Source: Breznakia pachnodae (GTDB lineage Bacteria; Bacillota_I; Bacilli_A; Erysipelotrichales; Erysipelotrichaceae). From it: DNA of 64,000 nt. The translations under genes and the position numbers were made by a program. How positions within the stretch are numbered: the stretch's first letter is position 1; every line of letters starts with the position of its first letter. The stretch is taken from contig NZ_JAUSUR010000006.1 of the NCBI RefSeq assembly GCF_030814225.1, positions 186,001 to 250,000 on the forward strand. Reading direction: 5' to 3'. The notes beneath the pieces were generated by a model. The model made no database searches. It had not been told where the DNA came from and worked only from the letters and a program-made list of their open reading frames with translations. Below are positions 15,318 to 23,725 of the stretch, piece by piece.

Positions 15318-17816
15318 TTATTCTACACTCTTTAATGATTCAATCATATCAATTTTCTTTAATGCATAATGCGATACGATATTTACAATAATTGTGAATC
15401 CAAATACGATAGCAAATGCAAATAGATAACTGATTGGTTTGATAACAACTGGATATGTCATGTATTCGTTCGCTGCTGCTCGTAATACAAAGAAATTCAG
15501 TAATGTACCTCCAACCAAACCAAATGCAATTCCAATTACACTTAGAATCATCATTTCACGGTTTACATATTGATCAACTTCACCATTATAGAAACCCAGT
15601 ACTTTTAAGGTTGCAAGTTCTCGCATCCTTTCATTAATATTTACATTCGATAAATTATATAGAACAAGGAATGTCAGCATTCCTGATACCACAATTAAGA
15701 TAATAATAACAAAGTCCATATTCTTTACACTACCTTGAATATCAGATGTTAAATTTACCGTAGTAACATTGTCATCTTCCAATATCTTTTCGGATAATGC
15801 ACTCTCTTTTTTATTGCTAAGATCATCAGTATTTACTAATAGTACATTCGTAGTTGATGCTTCACCATATAATTCTTCATATAGATTGCTACTCATATAC
15901 AAATTATGAGAAATGTATTGTTCTGCGATACCACCAATCGTTACTTCTTTTTCCACTTCATCAGCATCTTTAATCGTAACTGTATCACCAACTTTTAATG
16001 ATAGTGTATCTGCCATTGGTTTGGTAAGAACAACCGAATCATCATCTACTTTTATTTCTTTTTTATCGCCACTGTTTCTTATATTAATATAATCAGAAAT
16101 ATCCTGATTATCATTCAATACCATAAGTGATACATCTTTTGAAAGGCCATCTGCTTCTAAAGAGACACTTTGTACATTCATTTCATAAATATCTTTGATT
16201 TCATCATGGTCTTCCAATTTATCAATCGTTGAATCTAATTCATCTGCATTGCTTATCCCAACCATCATTTCATATTTATAGATTTCTTCATATTGAATTG
16301 GTTTTAATTCAGAGATACTGTTATCTACTCCAAATCCTACCATAACCAGACTGGTCGCTCCACAGATCCCTACAATTGCCATCAAAAAACGTTTCTTATA
16401 GCGGAAAATATTTCTAAGGGTAACTTTCTGTGTAAAGCTTAAACGCTTCCAGATAAAGGTTATGCGCTCTAAGAACACACGTTTACCAGACTTTGGCGCT
16501 TCTGGACGCATTAAGGTTGCAGGTACATCACGCAGTTTTTTCTGACTTGCATAAATTGCCCCACCAACGATACATACCATGGAAATCGCAAAACCAAATA
16601 ATGCCAGCATCCAATCATATTTTACTGACAATAATGGTAATACGTATTCATCCAGACAAATGTTTAAAATAACATTTGTTAGTAATTCAAATCCAACGAA
16701 GATTCCAATAATCGTTCCAATAATTGTTGCTAGAGATGCATACAGTACAAACTTACTTGCAATCTGCGATTTTTTATATCCCAGTGCTTTTAGTGTACCA
16801 ATTTCTGTACGTTCTTCATCCACCATTCTTGTCATTGCAGTTAAACTCATCAGGGTTGCAACTGCAAAGAAAATTGGTGGGAATACGGTTGTAATATTAT
16901 CGATGTTCTCTGCAAACACAATCCATGAATTATATCCATCGTTTGCTTCACTACGGTCCTGCACATACCATTTTCCTTCAGGTATTGCATTTTCTACTTC
17001 TTGTTTTTGTTCATCACTTAGCATTAAGGTACCTTCATAAGTATAAGGTTCTAATGCTTCATCTAACAGTTCACTTCGACGTGATTCAATTTGAGTTGTT
17101 TGAATCCCTTGAATATCTTTTAATTTACTATTTATTAAATCTTCATATTCATTACTGTCACTGGCAAGTTCTTTCGCTCCATCAACGGTAATATAAATTG
17201 AAGTATAGGTATCAAGATTAAAATTATCTTTATTTACATATAGAAAAGAATCAATTTTCCCTGATCCAAGTGTTGAATTCCCTTTATCATCAGACGTATA
17301 CAAAGGAGAGTTTCCTAATCCAGTAATCGTTAATGTACGCTCATGAAAATCATCTTCATATTCATCAGTAATCGTTATTGTATCACCAATCTTTAGATTT
17401 TGAGCCTTGGCATATGCTTCTTCAATAATACATTCATCTTCATTAACAGGTGCTTTTCCTTTTACTAAATCTACTTTATTAATTTCATCGCTATATTCCA
17501 TGGCATGAAATACTTGCTGTTCATCACCAATCTGAACCATAATATCCTGTTCATAGGTACCATAAACATTTACTCCATCCAAATCTTCAATTGCTTTTAC
17601 ATCATCATTACTTAACCCCAAAGTTGACATAATTTTGATATCAAATACTTCCTGGTCATCAAAATAATGATCCATCATATTTCGCATATTCATTCCAGCA
17701 GCACTAATCCCTACATAAACAGCAACTCCTAACATTGCCATCAGTAAAATTGATAAGAACCGCTTAAAGGTCTTTCTTATTTCACGAAAGGTATCTTTTT
17801 TTAATGCACTCTTCAT
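15318..17816 (-). CDS. FtsX-like ABC transporter permease
   Basis: An 832-residue permease with two repeats of the MacB/FtsX layout. One membrane helix near the N-terminus (FLSILLMAMLGVAVYVGISA) precedes a large extracytoplasmic domain. Three helices follow (around 310-430), then a second copy of helix (RFLMAIVGICGATSLVMVGFG), outside domain and three helices at the end. FtsX-type permeases transmit ATP-driven force to export peptides or lipids or to signal. The ATG at 17816 follows the ATPase stop by one base (TAG-T-ATG), so translation is coupled. An alternative TTG start lies four codons upstream. Confidence 0.87.
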   Translation of the reverse strand: MKSALKKDTFREIRKTFKRFLSILLMAMLGVAVYVGISAAGMNMRNMMDHYFDDQEVFDIKIMSTLGLSNDDVKAIEDLDGVNVYGTYEQDIMVQIGDEQQVFHAMEYSDEINKVDLVKGKAPVNEDECIIEEAYAKAQNLKIGDTITITDEYEDDFHERTLTITGLGNSPLYTSDDKGNSTLGSGKIDSFLYVNKDNFNLDTYTSIYITVDGAKELASDSNEYEDLINSKLKDIQGIQTTQIESRRSELLDEALEPYTYEGTLMLSDEQKQEVENAIPEGKWYVQDRSEANDGYNSWIVFAENIDNITTVFPPIFFAVATLMSLTAMTRMVDEERTEIGTLKALGYKKSQIASKFVLYASLATIIGTIIGIFVGFELLTNVILNICLDEYVLPLLSVKYDWMLALFGFAISMVCIVGGAIYASQKKLRDVPATLMRPEAPKSGKRVFLERITFIWKRLSFTQKVTLRNIFRYKKRFLMAIVGICGATSLVMVGFGVDNSISELKPIQYEEIYKYEMMVGISNADELDSTIDKLEDHDEIKDIYEMNVQSVSLEADGLSKDVSLMVLNDNQDISDYINIRNSGDKKEIKVDDDSVVLTKPMADTLSLKVGDTVTIKDADEVEKEVTIGGIAEQYISHNLYMSSNLYEELYGEASTTNVLLVNTDDLSNKKESALSEKILEDDNVTTVNLTSDIQGSVKNMDFVIIILIVVSGMLTFLVLYNLSNVNINERMRELATLKVLGFYNGEVDQYVNREMMILSVIGIAFGLVGGTLLNFFVLRAAANEYMTYPVVIKPISYLFAFAIVFGFTIIVNIVSHYALKKIDMIESLKSVE

Positions 17817-17817
17817 A

Positions 17818-18519
17818 CTACCACTCAATACTTTCTATTGACTGAGGATGTTCATTTAAACGAATATCCGAAACCTTTCCATTTTTAAATGATATGATTT
17901 TATCTGCCATAGGTGCAATTGCACTATTATGAGTAATAACCACAACCGTAATATTTTCTTTACGACAAGTATCCTGAAGTAACTGCAGAATCTGTTTTCC
18001 AGTATTATAATCTAGTGCCCCTGTTGGTTCATCACACAGTAAAAGTTTTGGATTTTTCGCAAGTGCTCTGGCAATTGCAACCCGTTGTTGTTCTCCACCA
18101 GATAACTGTGAAGGGAAATTATCCATACGATCTTTCAATCCAACTTTATGTAATACATCTTCTGGTGGCAGTGGATCCTTACAGATTTGAATTGCCAGTT
18201 CCACATTTTCTTTTGCGGTCAGATTTTGTACTAAGTTATAAAATTGAAAAATAAATCCAATATCTTCACGACGATATTTAATCAGTTCTTTTTCCTTCAA
18301 CTTGGTAATATCTTTATTATCAATTAAGACTTCACCTGATGAAACTCTGTCCATTCCACCAAGAATATTCAACGTTGTTGTCTTCCCAGCTCCACTGGGA
18401 CCAACAATAACAACCAATTCACCTTTGTTGATTTCAAAGCTAGTTTCATTCAATGCCTGAATGACTACTTCACCCATCTGATACTCTTTTTTTACTTTTT
18501 TAAATTCTATATATGACAT
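17818..18519 (-). CDS. ABC transporter ATP-binding protein, MacB/LolD type
   Basis: A 233-residue ATPase starting [16 protein letters not shown]. Walker A is GPSGAGKTT, the Q-loop is in [13 protein letters not shown], the signature [16 protein letters not shown], Walker [13 protein letters not shown] and the H-loop VVITHN. The GALD after Walker B and the partner permease type place it in the MacB/LolD/FtsE group. I start at 18519 (second ATG) because AAGGAG is seven bases away; the first ATG is only one base from it. Its divergent neighbour is a TetR regulator, suggesting repression of the exporter. Confidence 0.9.
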   Translation of the reverse strand: MSYIEFKKVKKEYQMGEVVIQALNETSFEINKGELVVIVGPSGAGKTTTLNILGGMDRVSSGEVLIDNKDITKLKEKELIKYRREDIGFIFQFYNLVQNLTAKENVELAIQICKDPLPPEDVLHKVGLKDRMDNFPSQLSGGEQQRVAIARALAKNPKLLLCDEPTGALDYNTGKQILQLLQDTCRKENITVVVITHNSAIAPMADKIISFKNGKVSDIRLNEHPQSIESIEW

Positions 18520-18559
18520 ATGCATACTCCTTCTTACTGTACACTGTGTTGATTATCTT

Positions 18560-18590
18560 ACACTTGTTATATTATAATATGTTTAAGTGT
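18560..18590. promoter_or_regulatory. 31-bp palindrome in the exporter-TetR intergenic region
   Basis: ACACTT at one end and AAGTGT at the other enclose a near-symmetric TATA-rich centre containing TATAAT-like boxes on both strands. It sits midway between the divergent ATPase and TetR genes, so it is a good candidate operator for the TetR protein overlapping both promoters. A second inverted repeat (ATTTATTT/AAATAAAT) lies at 18612-18629. Confidence 0.5.
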
Positions 18591-18670
18591 TATCGGCAAT
18601 CAACAAAACTGATTTATTTGAAAATAAATAGACACTTTTAAAAATACTGTTGATTAACTAGAGGTAAAAG

Positions 18671-19261
18671 ATGGAAAAAGAAAAAATTGACCGCAGAGTA
18701 CGTTATACAAAGATGATAATCAAAGATACCTTCTTTGAACTACTAAAAGAAAAACCAGTAACAAAAATCACTGTCACCGAAATCTGTGCTGCAGCTGATA
18801 TCAACCGTGGTACCTTCTATAAATACTATTCTGACCCTCTTGATTTACTAAAAAAAATTGAAGATGAAATCTTTAAGGAAGTACTGGAAGCTACTCATAA
18901 ATATTTTCAGGCACAAGAACAAACAGTATATGAGTTTTCACTTCATCTATTTAAATACCTAGAAGCAAATGTAAATATCTTTAAGATATTATTTAGTGAA
19001 AATGGTGACAGTAATTTCGTTCGTAAAGTATATTATGTAATGCAGGATAAAGTAATATCGGAATGGAAAAAACGAGGAATTCAAGGAGACAAAAAAACAC
19101 TTGATTATGTTTTCTGTTTTGTAGCGAATGGCTCCATTAGTGTAATTCAGAAGTGGTTAGAGAATGATGTACAGGAAAGTGCTGCAGAAATAACAGCGTT
19201 TATTCATAACATTGGAGAATCAGGTTTTTTGTATTTCATGGATCATTCAAATATTTTTTAG
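18671..19261 (+). CDS. TetR/AcrR family transcriptional regulator
   Basis: A 196-residue regulator. The N-terminal helix-turn-helix has RYTKMIIKDTFFELLKEKP, KITVTEICAAADINRGTFYKYYSDP and a following hydrophobic helix; this is the classic TetR_N pattern. The C-terminal ligand domain is alpha-helical and ends ESGFLYFMDHS. It is transcribed divergently from an FtsX-type ABC exporter, the usual arrangement for a repressor of a pump that senses the pumped compound; that role is inferred. A terminator follows directly after the stop. Confidence 0.9.
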   Translation: MEKEKIDRRVRYTKMIIKDTFFELLKEKPVTKITVTEICAAADINRGTFYKYYSDPLDLLKKIEDEIFKEVLEATHKYFQAQEQTVYEFSLHLFKYLEANVNIFKILFSENGDSNFVRKVYYVMQDKVISEWKKRGIQGDKKTLDYVFCFVANGSISVIQKWLENDVQESAAEITAFIHNIGESGFLYFMDHSNIF

Positions 19262-19284
19262 AAAACGGCAATGCCGTTTTTTTA
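19262..19284 (+). terminator. Intrinsic terminator of the TetR gene
   Basis: AAAACGGCA pairs with TGCCGTTTT, followed by T residues. Confidence 0.9.
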
Positions 19285-19380
19285 TTTACTTTACTTACAG
19301 AAACCACTACACTAAAATTATTGAAAATAGTTAAGACTATTTATAAAGTAATTCAGTTATATAAGTGAGGGAGGAAATTC

Positions 19381-19923
19381 ATGAACGAATTGAAGTATAT
19401 AAAAAAGATACGTAACGGTGATCAAAACGCATTGAATGAACTGATTGAATTTCTATATCCTCAGTTATATCGCTTTGTATATCGTAAGTTAGCTGGAGAT
19501 GAGACAACCAGTGATATTGTACAAGATACCTTTGTACGTTTTGTCAGAGTAATTCCAACCTATCAGGTACAAGGAAAAGTAATTCATTATTTATTTAAGA
19601 TTGCTTCTAATCTCTGTATTGATTACTGGAAACAAAAAGGAAAAGAATATGATTATGAAATTGAAGAAGAATTGTTTGTTGATGTGGGTACCAATGTTCA
19701 TGTAGAAACATTGGATAAACTGCAACAAGAACAAATTACAACGTATGTAATGGAATTATCGCCACCACAACAAGATGTTATGCTACTAAAATACTTTGAA
19801 CAACTTACCTTCAAAGAAATAGCAAACATTTACCAGGTCAGCGAATCCACGATTAAATCCAGACATACACAGGCATTAATAAAACTAAGAAGAAAAATGA
19901 AAGTAGGTGAAACATATGAATAA
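19381..19923 (+). CDS. ECF-type RNA polymerase sigma factor
   Basis: A 180-residue sigma-70 family factor. Region 2 spans about residues 20-90 with YRFVYRKLAGDETTSDIVQDTFVRF (region 2.2) and HYLFKIASNLCIDYWKQKG. Region 4 near the C-terminus has LSPPQQDVMLLKYFEQLTFKEIA and the helix-turn-helix VSESTIKSRHTQALIKLRRK. There is no region 1 or 3. It directs transcription of a small set of genes, probably including this operon. The next gene overlaps or touches its end, and the operon continues with ABC transporter genes. No protein with a recognisable anti-sigma zinc motif is present. Confidence 0.9.
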   Translation: MNELKYIKKIRNGDQNALNELIEFLYPQLYRFVYRKLAGDETTSDIVQDTFVRFVRVIPTYQVQGKVIHYLFKIASNLCIDYWKQKGKEYDYEIEEELFVDVGTNVHVETLDKLQQEQITTYVMELSPPQQDVMLLKYFEQLTFKEIANIYQVSESTIKSRHTQALIKLRRKMKVGETYE

Positions 19924-20632
19924 TGACTATATTCCAATTCCTAAAGATAAACTTGAACAAACTAAAATTATCTGTGGACAAGAACTTTTAGAAGTACGAA
20001 GCCATCAGGAATGTAATATCTTTAAGAATATTATTAGTTTTCTTTACGATGAATTAAAACATTATTTAGTGTTTTCATTGATTGGATTAGTATTTGTACT
20101 ACTAATCCATAAAATGAATATTACTTCCCTTTCACTTACTATGACAGTCGGAATTTACTTCGCAGTTCTCGCACTTATCAGTTGTGTAGAATTTTGTAAG
20201 AACTCACTATATCAAATGGATGAACTTCTGGGTGTATCCATGATTCAACTCCATATGATTCTGATATATAAAACAATCAGTGTCATGATTATTGAGTTTA
20301 TTTCCTTCTTCATCATCAGTTTCTTTTTAGGCGATGATCTTTCAATTAATATTTATAAATTATTCATCTATGTGATGATCCCTATTCTAATCGCAAACGT
20401 CAGTGTCTTATGTATCCCTCACGATAAACTGAAGCCAGCAATATGTGCTGGTATCTCAATGGGAATTTACACCGTTACATCAGCAATCTTCCTTTCCTAC
20501 AAAATTGCAAATGATATTGATACAATTACGTTTATCGCAATTACATCAACGTTAATTATTTTATATGCATATCTTGTGAGAAATGGAATAACAAAAAAGA
20601 AGGAGAAGTATACTTATGGAACTGAAAATTGA
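19916..20632 (+). CDS. Polytopic membrane protein of the sigma/ABC operon
   Basis: A 238-residue protein from the ATG at 19916, which has AGGTGA just upstream; a GTG three codons earlier is also in frame. The first about 45 residues are cytosolic and contain two cysteines (IICGQELLEVRSHQECN). Five or six hydrophobic helices follow (for example LVFSLIGLVFVLLIH and IIEFISFFIISFFLG). By position between a sigma factor and an ABC ATPase it could be the anti-sigma factor or an ABC subunit; neither can be shown from motifs. It overlaps the sigma gene by 8 bases and the ATPase gene by 17 bases, so all are translated together. Confidence 0.75.
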   Translation: MNNDYIPIPKDKLEQTKIICGQELLEVRSHQECNIFKNIISFLYDELKHYLVFSLIGLVFVLLIHKMNITSLSLTMTVGIYFAVLALISCVEFCKNSLYQMDELLGVSMIQLHMILIYKTISVMIIEFISFFIISFFLGDDLSINIYKLFIYVMIPILIANVSVLCIPHDKLKPAICAGISMGIYTVTSAIFLSYKIANDIDTITFIAITSTLIILYAYLVRNGITKKKEKYTYGTEN

Positions 20633-21518
20633 AAACATCAGCAAAGACTTTAAAAAGAAACGTGCTGTATCCAATGTAAACCTTTCATTAAATGAAGGAG
20701 TACATGCTCTTTTAGGTGCCAATGGTAGTGGGAAAACAACACTGTTTCGAATGTTATGTGGATTAACGAAAAGTGAGAGCGGTGGGAATGTTTACTTAGA
20801 TGAAATTAATATGTATCAACAATACAATTCTTATTTATTTCATTTAGGTTATATGCCACAACACTTTGGTTTTTATCCCCACTATACAGTGGAAGAGTTT
20901 CTTAACTATATGGGAGTTGTTAAGGGATTAAAGAAAGATTACATCAAACAAAGAATCAATGAACTATTGATTCAATTAAATTTAGAAAGTAAAAAGAACA
21001 GTAAAATGAAAAGTTTATCTGGAGGAATGATTCGCAGAGTTGGAATTGCCCAAGCATTATTAAACAATCCAAAGATTTTGATTTTGGATGAACCAACTGC
21101 AGGATTAGATCCAAAAGAAAGAATTAATTTTCGTAATATGATTTCATCATTATCTAAAGATACAATTATATTATTATCTACACATATTGTAAGTGATATC
21201 GAAAATCTTGCAGATGATATTTTGGTAATGAAAAATGGAGAAATTATTTACCACAATACCGAAGATAATTTACTGGATACAATGAAAGAAAAGGTATGGG
21301 AGATTACCGTTACAAATAGAGAGGCAAGTCAGTTACTACAAGATTATGTTATCGTCAAAACAACATTGAATGGTGATTATGTAACATTACGACTGTTATC
21401 AGATAACAAACCTCATGAACACGCTAGCCTTCTAACTCCTTCACTTGATGATTTCTACTTGTATCATTTTGAGGATGAGGGAGAAGAACATGAGACAATT
21501 AATCAAACAAGAATTTAA
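20616..21518 (+). CDS. ABC transporter ATP-binding protein
   Basis: A 300-residue ATPase. Walker A GANGSGKTT (about 34-42), signature LSGGMIRRVGIAQAL, Walker B ILILDEPTAGLD, H-loop LLSTHI. The GLD after Walker B and the C-terminal extension of about 80 residues (VWEITVTNREASQLL) are typical of drug- or bacteriocin-export ABC-2 systems. The ribosome binding site AAGGAG lies inside the preceding gene. The partner permease starts inside this gene (21490). With the sigma factor this looks like a stress-responsive export system. Confidence 0.9.
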   Translation: MELKIENISKDFKKKRAVSNVNLSLNEGVHALLGANGSGKTTLFRMLCGLTKSESGGNVYLDEINMYQQYNSYLFHLGYMPQHFGFYPHYTVEEFLNYMGVVKGLKKDYIKQRINELLIQLNLESKKNSKMKSLSGGMIRRVGIAQALLNNPKILILDEPTAGLDPKERINFRNMISSLSKDTIILLSTHIVSDIENLADDILVMKNGEIIYHNTEDNLLDTMKEKVWEITVTNREASQLLQDYVIVKTTLNGDYVTLRLLSDNKPHEHASLLTPSLDDFYLYHFEDEGEEHETINQTRI

Positions 21519-23028
21519 GAAGATTTTTAAGAAGAAATATTTTCTTGTATTGCTAATATTGCTTTTAGTGTTTAGTGGTTATTTGACCTATAGTAACTAT
21601 AGCAATGTGTATAATGGTGAATATGCAATACAAGATGAACAGGGTGTAGAACTAACCGGGATTGATGCAATACGATATATTGACAGTGAAAGACATAAAT
21701 ATGCTGGTATCATTGATGATGAGTTTGTAAAGAAATTTTCAAATGACTTTGATACCAGAGTTAAGAATATCGTTGATAATGATTTAACTATAGATGAAGA
21801 GAAAATGCAAACAACTTATGGAGAAGATTATGAACAGTTAATTGAACGTGCAAAAGAAGGAACTCTTACATCGGAAGATTGGGATATAATTCTCAACTCA
21901 AATACTGGATGGTATGAAACAGAAAGAGAAAATGGAACAAGTGTATATCTAAATGTTTTCTACGAAAACCAAGGGAAACTCAGTGCTGCTTCGTCTATTT
22001 ATGATTATGCGAATGAATACTTTAATACAGTTGATTTCATTCAACCTTGGATAGATAAAAATGAAGATACATATGATCCAGTGGAGTATATTAATAATTC
22101 CAAATTTGCTCCATTACTACATAAAGAAGAGTACTTAATAAAGATATGTCCCCAAAATATTGATGAGAATTATGAATACAAAAGTTTTATATATATTTAT
22201 GAAGAAGATATGGAAAATTCTATCGATTCAAAAATTATTGATTACTATAACCAACGTTTTATGGATGCTAAGCCTTATTATGATAGTACCCTACCCAATC
22301 AATACTTAAATGATAATATGACGCATACTCTAGTAATTATATTAGCACTATTACTCATCATCATTGTACTATCTGATATGTTTTCCTATGACTGTCAAAC
22401 AAAAAGTGATCAAATCATTGCTTGTACTTCTTATGGAACAAAAAAACTCAAGTTAGCGAAACTGATTGTTGGAATCGCCACAGCATTAGGTATCATCATC
22501 CTCCAACAGGCACTCATTATTCTAATAAGTAACATTATCCTTCCTGTACGAGATTTCTCATTAGTTGAAACTAGTTATGATACAATATATAGTTTTGTAA
22601 CAAGTGTTAATGTGTATATAGAGTCCTATGGAAGTGTATTCATTACTGGAATTATAATGCTTTTGCTAGGTGGATTGGTAGTGGGTATGTTCACTATGTT
22701 TGTATCTTATATCAGCAAAAATAAATTCATTACTGCTATTATTATAATTTTAATTACTTTTTTCTTGATATTCATCTCAGAGACCGTGCTTTTTGATAAT
22801 TTGATTAATATTATTTTTCCTTACATACCTCATAATTTTATGAGATTCACAATATTTCATCGCTTTGCTTATAATATAGGTTATCACAATGGTATCGTTC
22901 CACATACAGTGTTATTTGGTAATGTTGTGGCTGTAAGAGATCTTGTTATTATTGTATGGCTTGCCTTATGTGCAGGTATGGGATTATTTATAAGTTTTGT
23001 TAAGGTTGGTGAAGTGAAAAGTAAATAA
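21490..23028 (+). CDS. ABC-2-type permease with large extracytoplasmic domain
   Basis: A 512-residue permease, starting MRQLIKQEFKKIFKKKYFL at the ATG after GGGAGAAG. One membrane helix near the N-terminus (FLVLLILLLVFSGYL) is followed by about 240 residues outside the membrane, rich in Asp, Glu and Tyr. Five or six helices follow from VIILALLLIIIVLSDMF onward, ending at FISFVKVGE. This layout is seen in ABC-2 permeases of lantibiotic/bacitracin-type resistance systems, but the substrate is not evident. It overlaps the ATPase gene by 29 bases and is the last gene before a terminator. Confidence 0.85.
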   Translation: MRQLIKQEFKKIFKKKYFLVLLILLLVFSGYLTYSNYSNVYNGEYAIQDEQGVELTGIDAIRYIDSERHKYAGIIDDEFVKKFSNDFDTRVKNIVDNDLTIDEEKMQTTYGEDYEQLIERAKEGTLTSEDWDIILNSNTGWYETERENGTSVYLNVFYENQGKLSAASSIYDYANEYFNTVDFIQPWIDKNEDTYDPVEYINNSKFAPLLHKEEYLIKICPQNIDENYEYKSFIYIYEEDMENSIDSKIIDYYNQRFMDAKPYYDSTLPNQYLNDNMTHTLVIILALLLIIIVLSDMFSYDCQTKSDQIIACTSYGTKKLKLAKLIVGIATALGIIILQQALIILISNIILPVRDFSLVETSYDTIYSFVTSVNVYIESYGSVFITGIIMLLLGGLVVGMFTMFVSYISKNKFITAIIIILITFFLIFISETVLFDNLINIIFPYIPHNFMRFTIFHRFAYNIGYHNGIVPHTVLFGNVVAVRDLVIIVWLALCAGMGLFISFVKVGEVKSK

Positions 23029-23039
23029 TCCTATGATTT

Positions 23040-23074
23040 ACCTTATAAGCTGAACTTATAAGGTTTTCATTTTT
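23040..23074 (+). terminator. Intrinsic terminator of the sigma/ABC operon
   Basis: ACCTTATAAG and CTTATAAGGT form a perfect stem with loop CTGAA, followed by TTTCATTTTT. Confidence 0.88.
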
Positions 23075-23160
23075 CACATATACACTAATCATTGTTTTAT
23101 TTATTCTTTTTCCATATAATATTACTGGAGAGAAAGAAAAAGAAAGGAAGGTTTATATTT

Positions 23161-23460
23161 ATGAACAACAAAAACAATGTGGCCTCTGCATTAAAGATTG
23201 GAGCGATTGTCATCTTCTGTATTGGACTAATATACGCATTCACAATAGCTACAGAATATGGGGATTACAATTATTATGGGGAACAGCGAATGAGTTTCAC
23301 TGTATTCTTTAGCACTCTAATTGGGTTTGCCACTCCTTGTGCGATATTATTTGGAATTGGTGAATTAATTCAAATTAATCATGACAATAGAAATTATCTT
23401 GCAAGTATGTCAGGTTCCTCTAGAACAAGAGTTAGAGAAAACGAAATAGAAAATCCATAA
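23161..23460 (+). CDS. Small two-helix membrane protein
   Basis: A 99-residue protein starting MNNKNNVASALKIGAIVIFC. GGAAGG lies upstream of this ATG; an earlier in-frame ATG at 23092 lacks a site. Two membrane helices (about 10-28 and 43-65) are joined by a short tyrosine-rich loop (EYGDYNYYGEQRMSF). The C-terminus is polar and basic (SSRTRVRENEIE). I do not recognise the family; many Firmicutes encode such small membrane proteins as single genes. A perfect terminator follows. Confidence 0.72.
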   Translation: MNNKNNVASALKIGAIVIFCIGLIYAFTIATEYGDYNYYGEQRMSFTVFFSTLIGFATPCAILFGIGELIQINHDNRNYLASMSGSSRTRVRENEIENP

Positions 23461-23468
23461 ATCTATAC

Positions 23469-23508
23469 CAAAACACCATTGTTTCAATTTCTAAACAATG
23501 GTGTTTTT
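23469..23508 (+). terminator. Strong intrinsic terminator, probably bidirectional
   Basis: AAACACCATTGTTT pairs with AAACAATGGTGTTT, followed by TTTTC. It lies between a plus-strand gene and the minus-strand small ORF, and can serve both. Confidence 0.85.
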
Positions 23509-23513
23509 TCATA

Positions 23514-23672
23514 TTACTTATCTTTATGTCTTCGATCCCACTGACTGTAACAAATCGCTGCACGTTGCTCCTCTTTAGGAAAACGTTCCTCTTCTTCAGT
23601 CGTTAATGTTTCAATGCATCGAGAGATAAACTTTTCTTTTCGCTCATACTTTTTTGGTTTTGGCATTGGCAT
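23514..23672 (-). CDS. 52-residue protein with phage prohead-like CxxxxQW motif
   Basis: Reading the minus strand from an ATG at 23672, with AAAGGAG eight to nine bases upstream, gives a 52-residue protein. It starts MPMPKPKKYERKEKFISRC and ends with the pattern FPKEEQRAAICYSQW plus a basic tail. The arrangement PKP-basic-FI-RC-FP-QR-A-C-QW matches short segments found in phage and ICE head proteins, where it precedes prohead protease or portal domains. No phage genes surround it, so it is either a lone remnant or a domesticated small protein. It uses normal codons and its own ribosome binding site. Confidence 0.6.
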   Translation of the reverse strand: MPMPKPKKYERKEKFISRCIETLTTEEEERFPKEEQRAAICYSQWDRRHKDK

Positions 23673-23725
23673 ACTATCAACTCCTTTCCTAGTTATATAG
23701 TATCATTCTACCTTTAAATTTCTAA

